NCBI GenBank assembly: GCA_017539645.1
Contig: JAFYCM010000067.1
Coordinates: forward strand, 1 to 64,000
From: Bacteroidales bacterium
GTDB lineage: Bacteria; Bacteroidota; Bacteroidia; Bacteroidales; Marinilabiliaceae
Direction: 5' to 3'
Length of the DNA: 64,000 nt
Positions within the stretch are counted from its first letter, which is position 1. Each line of letters starts with the position of its first letter. Positions 45,585 through 53,565 of the stretch are shown in pieces. The position numbers and the translations under genes are program-made. The notes under the pieces were generated by a model. It was not told the DNA's origin and did not search any database. It worked only from the letters and a program-made list of their open reading frames with translations.

Positions 45585-46460
45585 TTAATGATTAATGATG
45601 AATTTGTTGAACTCTTTTCTTTGTCGGCGAAATGCGTCAATGTCTACATATTCTCCAATGCCGTCGACGAAGCCACGGTCGGTGAATTGCCAAAAATCGC
45701 AGTCGGACGCGGGTTCGTCAACAGCGTAATGGCCAATCCAAAAACTATATGGCTCAAACTCCTTGGTATTTAGATACTTATTGCGAAACGATGCCGATGT
45801 ATATATGAGCGGCTTGCATTTGTAGTGTCGTTCCACAATGTCGAGCCACTCGAGCACCATGGTGCGTAGCTCGTCGGCGCTGAGTTTGCCTATGTTTTCC
45901 ACATCGAGAATTGGCGCTAAGTCGCCTTTTTTCAATCCTGCATTTTGCAGAAAGTTTTGCGCTTGGTCGGCAGCCGTGCTTGCAAGCGAGAAGAAGTGGT
46001 ATGCGCCATATTTTATGCCCGCTTTGCGTATGGCTTCGCGATTGATTTCTACGTATTTATCGGTCAGTGTAGCGCCTTCGGTAGCTTTGGCAATGGCAAA
46101 ATCCACGCTCTTGCGTCCGCTCGATTTGTCGCGTTGAATGCGGCGCGTAAATATGTCGTAGTTTATGCCAATCTTGTCCCACTCAATATCCTTCTGATAT
46201 GCCGAAATATCTATGCCATATACCTCACTCTCAGGTAGTTTGGGGCTATAGAATATATAGTCGATGTAGCGTGCAATCATAGGGAAATGGCGGCTGTTCA
46301 TTACGGCTACTACGGCCACCGTACTTACTACTATTGTAATTATTATCGCGCTGATAATGAGCTTCTTTTTGCGCATAAATCGGGTTGCCGACGAATGAGA
46401 TGTTTGTCTCTTTCGTTGGTTTCTTCGGGCGGATAATATTTTGTTACGTTGCGTGGTCAT
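45585..46460 (-). CDS. Membrane-anchored GH25 lysozyme
   Basis: ATG 46460 (MTTQRNKIL) overlaps the porin stop codon as TGATG, so this start is preferred over an in-frame ATG 90 bases upstream. The 291-residue protein has a basic cytoplasmic tail, one transmembrane helix (about 33-55), and a GH25 muramidase domain: YGIDISAYQKDIEWDKI, FAIAKATEGATLTD, KYGAYHFF and APILDVENIG with the Asp-x-Glu catalytic pair, and CDFWQFTDRG. It should hydrolyse peptidoglycan from the periplasmic face of the inner membrane. Confidence 0.92.
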   Translation of the reverse strand: MTTQRNKILSARRNQRKRQTSHSSATRFMRKKKLIISAIIITIVVSTVAVVAVMNSRHFPMIARYIDYIFYSPKLPESEVYGIDISAYQKDIEWDKIGINYDIFTRRIQRDKSSGRKSVDFAIAKATEGATLTDKYVEINREAIRKAGIKYGAYHFFSLASTAADQAQNFLQNAGLKKGDLAPILDVENIGKLSADELRTMVLEWLDIVERHYKCKPLIYTSASFRNKYLNTKEFEPYSFWIGHYAVDEPASDCDFWQFTDRGFVDGIGEYVDIDAFRRQRKEFNKFIINH

Positions 46461-48478
46461 CAATCGTAGAAATTCCAAGATATGCCAAACTTGATTGTGG
46501 CAGGATTGGCAGGGTAGTTCACCGTGTTGAAATAGTCTCGACTGCCCCAAAGGTAGTTCACATGTTCATATTTCAGATAGCCTCGACAACGTTTCAACTG
46601 AATATTTATGAACGGGTCGAAATAGCCATAACCGCCAACTTCGCGAATTTTCTGCGTGTGGAATTGCATTATTCCCGGCGTGTAGGCTGGCGCGTAATAC
46701 TTAGTGTTGTAGCGCACGTCGAAGCCCACTTGGAATGTAAGTACGCCGAATAGCAATCGCTCGTAGAAATTGGTGCTGAAGAGCGCAAACGACGGCAAGG
46801 CGAGCACCTCATTGTCCGACGTAGATTGCACCGTCAGTCGAGTGATGTTGTTGAAGCCGATGATTGCCGAATGCTTATATAAATATGCGCCAAACACTTG
46901 CAGCACACCATCTTTCTGCGATGGTAAACTCTTCTCGTTGAAGTAGATACGATCGTTTATGGTTGCGCCAAATACGCGAGCCTCAAGTTTTATTGTAGGT
47001 ATACGTATGCCGCCGCTGTAGTCTAACGTCTTGGTGCGGCTGAGACTCACATCCCAACGATAGTTGTTTGAGCAATACTTCTCCTCGAATAGTTCGGGCG
47101 ATGTCATCTTCAAATTGGCATCGGCGAAAATCTCCGTCTTTATCTTGCCTATTGGAAATGCCGAACTGATATGTCCCGAAAGGTCGAAGTCTCCAGTGCG
47201 GTAGCCTTGCAAATAGAGCTTAGCGCCTGCGTTCCAGCGTATTGCCTCGCCAATGTTTTTGAATATCTGTCCGCCTACATACGTAGTCACGCGATTCTCT
47301 TTGTTGCGATGTTTCTCGAGTTCATACGCATCTATTTCGGCATTATACACCGTGTCGGACTCGGCGCCCCAGCGGTATTGGCGAATTTCGTTACATAAGT
47401 ATGCACGCAAACCGAACCTCAGCAAACTGTTGAACTCTTCGTTCATCTTGAGCTGAAACATATTGCTTACGAGCAGATATTTTTCTTCGTCGTAAGTTTC
47501 GTTCGGATCGCGCAATACGTACGGAAAAAGCTCTTCGAAGTTGTCGAGCGAATAGTAATCCGATAGACTTGCAACTTTGAACTCGTGGTGACTCTTATCG
47601 ACGTGTAGCGTGTGAAAAGCCGTTGCTACTGGCACATCGTAGTCGACACTGTCGGCCGATTCGCGTTCCACAAAACCAATGTTGAGCCTCTGTGCATAGT
47701 GTAGCTGATATATACTACGTTCGTTGTACATATTCATAAACTGCACTGGCAGGTCGTCGGCTTTGTCGTAGTCGAACGAGTCGGGGTAGAGAATGTAGTT
47801 GTCGTCCAGAATACCGCCATTTTCGCGAATCTCGTGTCGCGAATATTGCAGCGTGAGGTTGTGCGAGTAGTATTCACCATCATACGAACTCCAAAGCCTA
47901 AAGAGCGTGTGGTCGGCTCGTTGTGCTTGATAGCGTCCAATCGATGTGCTCAAACCAAACTTCATACCTATGTTCCAGTCGGGCGTAACGTTTTGCGTAA
48001 ATATTACGTGTACGTATTCCTCCGAGCGGCGCTTCGGATAGCCCATCTGATACGTAAGGTTGGTGTAAGGCGTCTTGGTGTCGTAGAAAATGAAGTCGTT
48101 GGGGTATTCTATGTATTCTGCAAGCGAGTTGTAGAATATGTTGCCATCGTTCTTCTTGATGGTAGGGTAGAATGCCGAAACCGACGGCGAACCAAGGTTT
48201 CCGAGCGTAGTGTTAGCCACGTTGCGCAGCCAAATGCGGTTGTTTATTTGGTGCAAGTTGGTGAGCGTATCCACTGCTATAGTATCGGCAAGGGTATAGT
48301 CGTCCACCATGCGCCAAACGCGTATGTTGGGTTTTATGAATGCCTTTTGTCCCCCTCCATTGTCGCTCTTTCCGCCTTGCTTAGCTGCACCACCTCGCGG
48401 AAGTGTTTGCTGGGCTATGGCAGTGTTGCTAACTACGAAAGACGACAATAAGAGGCATATTGCGAAAAAGTGTTTCAC
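46460..48478 (-). CDS. Putative porin (Porin_10-like outer-membrane protein)
   Basis: The 672-residue protein has a signal peptide (MKHFFAICLLLSSFVVSNTAIAQ), a short Gly/Lys-rich linker, and a long run of alternating beta-strands ending in Phe-Tyr-Asp (ISWNFYD) after the typical aromatic-rich last strand. Segments such as NIFYNSLAEYIEYPNDFIFYDTKTPYTNLTYQMGYPKR are characteristic of the Bacteroidota Porin_10 group. The start codon is GTG (48478). Its stop overlaps the start of the GH25 gene by one base, and it begins three bases after the ACT-domain gene, so the three are probably translated as a coupled set. Transported solute unknown. Confidence 0.87.
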   Translation of the reverse strand: MKHFFAICLLLSSFVVSNTAIAQQTLPRGGAAKQGGKSDNGGGQKAFIKPNIRVWRMVDDYTLADTIAVDTLTNLHQINNRIWLRNVANTTLGNLGSPSVSAFYPTIKKNDGNIFYNSLAEYIEYPNDFIFYDTKTPYTNLTYQMGYPKRRSEEYVHVIFTQNVTPDWNIGMKFGLSTSIGRYQAQRADHTLFRLWSSYDGEYYSHNLTLQYSRHEIRENGGILDDNYILYPDSFDYDKADDLPVQFMNMYNERSIYQLHYAQRLNIGFVERESADSVDYDVPVATAFHTLHVDKSHHEFKVASLSDYYSLDNFEELFPYVLRDPNETYDEEKYLLVSNMFQLKMNEEFNSLLRFGLRAYLCNEIRQYRWGAESDTVYNAEIDAYELEKHRNKENRVTTYVGGQIFKNIGEAIRWNAGAKLYLQGYRTGDFDLSGHISSAFPIGKIKTEIFADANLKMTSPELFEEKYCSNNYRWDVSLSRTKTLDYSGGIRIPTIKLEARVFGATINDRIYFNEKSLPSQKDGVLQVFGAYLYKHSAIIGFNNITRLTVQSTSDNEVLALPSFALFSTNFYERLLFGVLTFQVGFDVRYNTKYYAPAYTPGIMQFHTQKIREVGGYGYFDPFINIQLKRCRGYLKYEHVNYLWGSRDYFNTVNYPANPATIKFGISWNFYD

Positions 48479-48481
48479 TGC

Positions 48482-49141
48482 CTATTGTGTCTTGAGTCGC
48501 TTGAGTATCGAGAATGCGCGGTCGACATCTTCGTCGGCCACAATGAGTGAAAATTCATTCGTTGTCGATACTACCTCCTTCACATTGATGCCTTCCCATG
48601 CTATAAGTTTCAATATTTGATAGTAGAAACCTACGGCTTGCACGTTGCCTGCTGGCAATTTTAGCGTTATGGCTGAGAGGTTCGAATTGCGGAAGGTGCA
48701 GACTTCGTGCGCAAAGTGCTTCTCCACAAGCGAACTAACATCAGAATCGACCACAAGGTTCGACTCGAACACACCGCGCACCATGGTGTAGAAGGCATCG
48801 GCATGTGAACTGATATCGCCTATCAGTTGGATGTGGCATTTCATTATAGTGCCACTATTGCGGAAGGTGTAGTCCGTTAGGTTAGAGCGTACTATTATGT
48901 CGCCCAAATTGTTCATCATGCCATTGAACAATGGCGATGCAAGTTCGTTGGTGTCGGGCACCATACGTTTGAGTGCCATAACTATAGCACCTTGTTTCAC
49001 GTCGCGTCCAGTGAGGCGCGCTACATCAGGTAAAATAGATCTTGCTAACGATGATATGTTTAGCAATCCTTCGCTCAACGATTCTATTACGAAGGGCTTT
49101 ACCTTAATAATCTTTTCTACTGCTTGACTGATTGTCAACAT
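48482..49141 (-). CDS. ACT-domain protein, aspartate-kinase regulatory-like
   Basis: A 219-residue protein from ATG 49141 (MLTISQAVEKIIKVKPF). The first 80 residues look like a small helical domain (SSLARSILPDVARLTGRDVKQGAIVMALKRM). The remainder resembles tandem ACT domains as in aspartate kinases (LSAITLKLPAGNVQAVGFYYQILKLIAWEGINVKEVVSTTNEFSLIVADEDVDRAFSILKRL). There is no kinase catalytic domain, so it is likely a ligand-sensing regulator. It heads the porin-GH25-PlsC cluster. The ligand and target are unknown. Confidence 0.75.
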   Translation of the reverse strand: MLTISQAVEKIIKVKPFVIESLSEGLLNISSLARSILPDVARLTGRDVKQGAIVMALKRMVPDTNELASPLFNGMMNNLGDIIVRSNLTDYTFRNSGTIMKCHIQLIGDISSHADAFYTMVRGVFESNLVVDSDVSSLVEKHFAHEVCTFRNSNLSAITLKLPAGNVQAVGFYYQILKLIAWEGINVKEVVSTTNEFSLIVADEDVDRAFSILKRLKTQ

Positions 49142-49321
49142 TGATATTGTCACTAATGATAAAAACGGCAGCAAAAATACTACTTATTGTTAATTTCTTA
49201 ACATTATGTCTATGAAATGATGCTAATATTTGTGTATCTGTTATTTGCTCAGCCGAAATAACATGGTTTGATAATTTGAAAAACGTAGTTTTGTACATAC
49301 ATAAATGTTACCCATCCTAAA

Positions 49322-50506
49322 ATGAACACAAAAACCATCTTTACTCTTGCTTTATGTCTCAGCGTGTTGCTTTTCTCTTCCGTTGCTTCGGGGCAGGAAA
49401 AATCAGAAAACTTGTTTCCTACCGCCATTGAATATTCTCAATGCGGACAGTTCGAACAAAGTAATGCACTTTGCTTTCAGATGCTCGAAAAATCGAAGCT
49501 ATCCAAGAAAAAGAAACTTGAAGTCTATTCTCTGATTTGCCAAAACTACAATTTGGCTGGCGACTACAAGCGCCACTATCAGTATCTCCCGTTCACTATG
49601 AGCAAAAAGGAGTTCAAAAAGCAAGTTGCGTGGAAACTCTTGTCCGAACAGCCTGGCGAGACTATGCGACGCCCCAATGAAGATGTCTCTGTTGAGTATA
49701 CTCTCGATTCTTGCTATTACGAGGGCAAGTTCAAAGGTTGCAATATGCTGGTGCCTGTTACTATAGGTGGCAAAACTGAGCGTATTATGATTGATAATGG
49801 CTGTGCTCAGTATTGTGTTGCCAACGAAACTTTTGTCAAGAGTCACGGGCTACGCGCATTGGATGCAGATGTGGCTATAAAAGGTTCGGCTGGAGCTTCA
49901 ACGAGCAGTCGGTTTGCTATTGCCGATTCGTTGATGATAGGTCGATTGACCTTCTATAATGTGCTTTTCGTTGTTTTGCCCGACGAAGCAACCAAGAATC
50001 CCGTAAAGAGCTTCGACGCTATAATTGGTGCAAATATTTATCGTCTTGTCGGAGAGATGTATTTCGATAATCGCAGTAGAACAATAACTTTCCCATACGT
50101 ACAAAAAGACGCCGACCCAAACCTCACAATCAATTGGGTTGGACATCACTATGCATCGGTGAAAATAGGCAGCGACACGCTAACGATGATGTTTGATATG
50201 GGCGCAGCAACCACAGTGCTATCCTCTTTATACTATGAGAGATACAAAGACGACGTAGAAAAGAGCGGTCTGAAAGATACCGTTCGAACAGTTGGCATAG
50301 GTGGTACTAAATATGAAGTGGGCTACAAAATGCCCGAGTTGAAAGTGCAAGCTTGTGGCGGCGAATTCACGGCGCATAAAGTGTCTGTTCAAACATCGAG
50401 CAGAGGCTTTGCCGAAGAAGATTTTGGCTTGTTGGGCTTAGATTTCTTGCTGTCGTTTGAGCGGGCAGTGCTCAATATTCAGAAGATGTATCTGCAAGTG
50501 TATTAG
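49322..50506 (+). CDS. Secreted protein with two retropepsin-like aspartic protease domains
   Basis: A signal peptide (about 1-24) and a helical region (25-110, TPR-like in pattern) precede two copies of a retropepsin-like domain. The first has the active-site loop IMIDNG (Asp158) and the second-half FDAIIGANIYR. The second has MFDMG (Asp292) and FGLLGLDFLLSF. The usual DTG/DSG triads read DNG and DMG, so activity is uncertain, although both Asp residues remain. Each chain could form a pseudo-dimer, as in pepsin, from two retropepsin halves. The gene stands alone with a strong terminator behind it. Assignment is from motifs only. Confidence 0.8.
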   Translation: MNTKTIFTLALCLSVLLFSSVASGQEKSENLFPTAIEYSQCGQFEQSNALCFQMLEKSKLSKKKKLEVYSLICQNYNLAGDYKRHYQYLPFTMSKKEFKKQVAWKLLSEQPGETMRRPNEDVSVEYTLDSCYYEGKFKGCNMLVPVTIGGKTERIMIDNGCAQYCVANETFVKSHGLRALDADVAIKGSAGASTSSRFAIADSLMIGRLTFYNVLFVVLPDEATKNPVKSFDAIIGANIYRLVGEMYFDNRSRTITFPYVQKDADPNLTINWVGHHYASVKIGSDTLTMMFDMGAATTVLSSLYYERYKDDVEKSGLKDTVRTVGIGGTKYEVGYKMPELKVQACGGEFTAHKVSVQTSSRGFAEEDFGLLGLDFLLSFERAVLNIQKMYLQVY

Positions 50507-50528
50507 TGGATTATAAGTGTTATAAATA

Positions 50529-50574
50529 CAATGCCCGTCGGCACAAAGATGTGTGTTGGCGGGCATTGTTTTGT
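50529..50574 (+). terminator. Terminator of the protease-like gene
   Basis: A long stem, AATGCCCGTCGGCAC / GTGTTGGCGGGCATT with G-U pairs, lies right after the stop codon and is followed by GTTTTG. It also lies at the 3' end of the vWA gene and may serve both. Confidence 0.8.
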
Positions 50575-50580
50575 TATGCT

Positions 50581-51231
50581 TTACTTTTTTCGTCTCTCGT
50601 AATCTTTTCTAATTTCTTCGTCCCAATCGTCGGAGATGCAACCTTCGGTACGAATTTCCGACACGGCATTCGCCATACACATAAAATTGAGGTTTACACC
50701 AGTTTCGTCGCATACGAAATTACTTGCGCGTTCAGGACGTATGCCGTAGCTACGAGCCGTCTCAACAGCATCTATGTTGGCACCAAGGAAGATAAATTCC
50801 CAGCCATATTTTTCGCGTTCGTGAGAAATTATCTGCTTTACCATCTTCGCCGAGAAGCGCTGCGACGAATTCTCCTCACCATCGGTAATTATCACAAATA
50901 CCACATTGTCGGCGCGTTCATCGTCGGCCAATAGCTTTTGAACCCTGACCGTATGGTTTATCGCGTCGCCCAGTGCATCGAGCAGCGCCGTACCACCGCT
51001 AGGTACGTAGTCTTTATGCGTAAGCGGCTCTACCTTATCAATATTGCGCCTGTTATGAATCACCTCAGAACTGTTAGCAAAAAATACCGTCGAGATGTGG
51101 CAAACGCCCTGCTTGCCGCGTTGCTTTTCGAGCATCGAATTGAATCCGCCAATTGTGTCATCTTCCAAACCTGACATCGAACCCGACTTGTCGATAACAA
51201 AAACGAGTTCTGTAACATTGTTAGTTTTCAT
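50581..51231 (-). CDS. von Willebrand factor A domain protein
   Basis: A 216-residue single-domain vWA protein without signal peptide, so cytoplasmic. The metal-ion-dependent adhesion site is complete: DKSGSMSG (DxSxS), the Thr in PSGGTALLDAL, and the Asp in VIITDGEENSSQ. The C-terminal part has GWEFIFLGANIDAVETARSYGI, common to TerY-like cytoplasmic vWA proteins. It is transcribed divergently from a macrodomain-HTH gene, with 120 bases between the two start codons. Stand-alone cytoplasmic vWA proteins usually scaffold protein complexes in stress-response or defence modules; any such role here is inference. Confidence 0.88.
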   Translation of the reverse strand: MKTNNVTELVFVIDKSGSMSGLEDDTIGGFNSMLEKQRGKQGVCHISTVFFANSSEVIHNRRNIDKVEPLTHKDYVPSGGTALLDALGDAINHTVRVQKLLADDERADNVVFVIITDGEENSSQRFSAKMVKQIISHEREKYGWEFIFLGANIDAVETARSYGIRPERASNFVCDETGVNLNFMCMANAVSEIRTEGCISDDWDEEIRKDYERRKK

Positions 51232-51297
51232 AGCTATAATTATTAATGGTTCAACATATTTTTCATTGCAAAAATTGGCTGAATGCTCAAGATTCTT

Positions 51298-51314
51298 GTC
51301 GCCTCAAAAGCGAC
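51298..51314. promoter_or_regulatory. Inverted repeat inside the macrodomain promoter
   Basis: GTCGC and GCGAC are separated by CTCAAAA and lie between the -33 TTG (about 51296-51298) and the -7 element (51321-51328). The placement is that expected of an operator; the HTH-like part of the macrodomain protein is a candidate to bind it. Confidence 0.4.
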
Positions 51315-51320
51315 ATTTCA

Positions 51321-51328
51321 TACATTTG
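51321..51328 (+). promoter_or_regulatory. -7 element of the macrodomain gene
   Basis: TACATTTG matches TAnnTTTG exactly; TTG lies 22 bases upstream (51296-51298). The start codon follows at 51352. Confidence 0.6.
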
Positions 51329-51351
51329 CACATACATAAAACACCATACTT

Positions 51352-52353
51352 ATGCCACTAATAATCAGCAGAAACGACATCACGAAAATCTCCGTCGACG
51401 CAATTGTTAACGCAGCCAACACGCAGTTGCTGATGGGAGGCGGAGTGTGCGGCGCTATTTTCAACGCTGCCGGACCCGACAAATTGCAACAGGCTTGCGA
51501 TCGCCTTGCACCAATAAAAACCGGAGAAGCCGTCATCACCGATGGCTTCGACTCGATGGCTAAATACATAATTCACACCGCAGGGCCAATCTATCACGAT
51601 GGCAACGAACATGAAGAAGAGTTGCTTTACAATTGCTACTATAATTCGCTGCAACTTGCTGCCAATAAGCATCTTGAGTCGGTGGCATTCCCGTTAATCT
51701 CGTCAGGTATATATGGCTATCCGGCAGACAAAGCGCTTAGCGTTGCGCTTCGGTCGATTCACGACTTTCTGGGAGCATACGATGGCGTAATGACCGTGTA
51801 TATGATAGTGTACAACAGTGGAGCTTTTGCCTCTGCGCAGAAGTTGTATAGCGACATTAAGAGCTACATCGACGAAAATCTCATCACCGACGACATAGAT
51901 TTTAGACGTCGAAATGGAAATATCCTTTGTTCATTAGAAAATGTATCAATAGATACTTGTGATGAATCCCTTGGATCAATCTCCGATGTGCTTGAGAATC
52001 TCGATGATAACTTCAATACGCTGTTGTTCAAATATATACGCGAGAAGAAGATGAGTAATACCGATGTATATAAAAACGCCAACATCGACCGCCGACTATT
52101 CTCAAAAATCATTTCAAACGAGAACTATACGCCGAGCAAAAACACCATTTTAGCGCTCGCCATATCGCTTAGGCTCAACTTGGAAGAGACCGAAACTTTT
52201 TTGCGCAGTGCAGGCTACGCCATCTCGCACTCGTCGAAAGCGGATGTTATTATTGAATATTACATCACCCATGAAGCGCCATCAGATTACAACATCTACG
52301 ATCTGAATTTTTTGCTTTTCCAACACAATCAAGTGCAATTGGGCGAGGTGTAA
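51352..52353 (+). CDS. Macrodomain protein with C-terminal helix-turn-helix-like domain
   Basis: Residues 1-170 form a macrodomain (ADP-ribose-binding/hydrolysing): DAIVNAANTQLLMGGGVCGAIF (16-37), IIHTAGP, and the phosphate-loop PLISSGIYGYP. The Asp of the GGGVDG loop in YmdB/MacroD enzymes is Cys here. A linker leads to a helical domain at about 225-310 (MSNTDVYKNANIDRRLFSKIISNENYTPSKNTILALAISLRLNLEETETFLRSAGY) whose layout resembles a lambda-repressor/XRE fold. The protein could therefore sense ADP-ribose or its derivatives and bind DNA, or remove ADP-ribose from targets. It is divergent from the vWA gene, with an inverted repeat in its promoter. Confidence 0.85.
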   Translation: MPLIISRNDITKISVDAIVNAANTQLLMGGGVCGAIFNAAGPDKLQQACDRLAPIKTGEAVITDGFDSMAKYIIHTAGPIYHDGNEHEEELLYNCYYNSLQLAANKHLESVAFPLISSGIYGYPADKALSVALRSIHDFLGAYDGVMTVYMIVYNSGAFASAQKLYSDIKSYIDENLITDDIDFRRRNGNILCSLENVSIDTCDESLGSISDVLENLDDNFNTLLFKYIREKKMSNTDVYKNANIDRRLFSKIISNENYTPSKNTILALAISLRLNLEETETFLRSAGYAISHSSKADVIIEYYITHEAPSDYNIYDLNFLLFQHNQVQLGEV

Positions 52354-52486
52354 TAGCATCGTTAGGTTCACTATAGTTTGTACCAAAACTGAACGAAGCG
52401 AAGAATCTCTGTTTTTTTTCTATTACTTACGAAAGTAGAGTGGAGTGAGTACACCTTGTGTACCGTTTGGGGATTTTCTATAAAAG
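52354..52486. other. Spacer between the macrodomain gene and the tRNA terminator
   Basis: No gene is visible. The stretch is AT-rich and ends at the long hairpin that terminates the tRNA-Met transcript. Confidence 0.4.
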
Positions 52487-52524
52487 AAAAGAGACTGATA
52501 ATCAGTCGATTATCAGTCTCTTTT
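52487..52524. terminator. 17-bp perfect hairpin, terminator of tRNA-Met (and of the macrodomain gene)
   Basis: AAAAGAGACTGATAATC pairs perfectly with GATTATCAGTCTCTTTT around an AGTC loop. In the leftward direction it begins at the base that encodes the last A of CCA in tRNA-Met; in the rightward direction it follows the macrodomain gene. Confidence 0.92.
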
Positions 52525-52600
52525 GGTACCGAGACCCGGGATTGAACCGGGGACCTCATGATTATGAATCATGCGCTCTAACCAGCTGAGCTATCTCGGC
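52524..52600 (-). tRNA. tRNA-Met (CAT anticodon)
   Basis: The acceptor GCCGAGA pairs with TCTCGGT (first pair G-U), the discriminator is A and CCA is encoded. The D-arm is GCTC/GAGC. The anticodon stem CATGA/TCATG encloses TTCATAA with anticodon CAT. The T-arm is CCCGG/CCGGG. The three G-C pairs of initiator tRNA are absent, so it is elongator Met, or tRNA-Ile2 whose C34 is modified to lysidine; sequence alone does not settle this. Confidence 0.93.
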
Positions 52601-52645
52601 ATTCCGCCATTTTCGTTGGGGTTGTCCCCTCCGTTTTTGCGAGTG

Positions 52646-52676
52646 CAAATGTAGATGGTTTATTCGTCTCTCGCAA
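52646..52676 (-). promoter_or_regulatory. Promoter of tRNA-Met
   Basis: On the minus strand the -33 TTG (52674-52676) and -7 TACATTTG (52646-52653) are 20 bases apart. A GGGG-ACAA-CCCC hairpin (52618-52629) lies in the leader before the mature 5' end. Confidence 0.75.
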
Positions 52677-52717
52677 TAGGTGGATGAAAAAATAATAAGA
52701 AAATATTTTTCGTGTTG

Positions 52718-52732
52718 GTGTCAAAATGACAC
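52718..52732. promoter_or_regulatory. Perfect palindrome, probable operator of the NUDIX-type regulator
   Basis: GTGTCA-AAA-TGACAC is a perfect 6-bp inverted repeat with a 3-bp spacer, ending 43 bases before the regulator's start codon. The position and symmetry suit an autoregulatory operator of a dimeric winged-helix repressor. Confidence 0.6.
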
Positions 52733-52775
52733 TTATAATCCATATTTTAGCGGCGAATAAAATCGTATTTCTATA

Positions 52776-53516
52776 ATGGTCAGAAAATTAAACGACGCTC
52801 TATCTGTCGATTGCGTGATTCTTGGCTTCGATGGCAAGGACTTGAATGTGCTGCTTATAGACCGCCGTTTCTACGAGGGCGAAAAGCTTCTCTGGGAAGA
52901 TAAATCGCTCACTGGTAACCATATCTACGAAGACGAGGACATCGACGTAGCTGCCAGCCGCATTCTAATCGACTGGATAGGCATAAATAATATTTACCTC
53001 GAACAGTTTCACACCTTTGGCGAGCCCGATCGTGTGAATCGTCCGCACGACCGCCAGTGGATTGCCGCCTCAGGACGCAACCCCGACACGCGCATCATCT
53101 CGGTTGGCTACGTGGCGCTGCTGCCAACAGTGCAACTCGATAGCAACTTGAAACTGCACGAAAATGTACGTTGGTATAATATCGATTCGGCAACAAACCT
53201 TGCCTTCGACCACGATCTAATTCTTGATACGGCGCTGAAATATATACGCCACAAGATAGAACTCGACCCTTCGGCTGGTTTCGCACTTTTGCCCGAGAAG
53301 TTTACGCTTACGCAGCTCCAGAATATGTACGAATCGGTATTCAAGGTTAGCTACGATAAACGCAATTTCCGCCGCAAAGCTATAAAAGTGGGTTATATGG
53401 AGCCGCTCGAAGAATGGCAGGGGGGACGCACCAACAAGCCTGCACAACTCTACCGATACAACCAAGAGCGCTACGACGTTTTGCAGAAAAACGGTAGATT
53501 GTCAAGTATTTTTTAG
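52776..53516 (+). CDS. NUDIX-winged-helix transcriptional regulator (NrtR/AraR-like)
   Basis: A 246-residue protein with an N-terminal NUDIX fold (about 8-145) and a C-terminal winged helix (about 165-235; FTLTQLQNMYESVFKVSYDKRNFRRKAIKVGYMEP). The NUDIX box is degenerate: in SRILIDWIGI (61-70) the Glu residues of REUXEE are replaced by Ile63 and Trp67, so hydrolase activity is unlikely and the domain probably senses a ligand. In Bacteroides, members of this family repress sugar-use genes (AraR for arabinose). The next gene, 49 bases on, encodes a GH94 phosphorylase, so a disaccharide-derived effector is likely (inference). Confidence 0.87.
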   Translation: MVRKLNDALSVDCVILGFDGKDLNVLLIDRRFYEGEKLLWEDKSLTGNHIYEDEDIDVAASRILIDWIGINNIYLEQFHTFGEPDRVNRPHDRQWIAASGRNPDTRIISVGYVALLPTVQLDSNLKLHENVRWYNIDSATNLAFDHDLILDTALKYIRHKIELDPSAGFALLPEKFTLTQLQNMYESVFKVSYDKRNFRRKAIKVGYMEPLEEWQGGRTNKPAQLYRYNQERYDVLQKNGRLSSIF

Positions 53517-53565
53517 TTATAGTAAACAATTGAACCATAAATAGATACAAACCTACACAAAAGTG

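Noticed and set aside
52524..52600. Initiator tRNA (fMet)
   Set aside because: The three consecutive G-C pairs of the initiator anticodon stem are missing and the first acceptor pair is G-U rather than the C-A mismatch.
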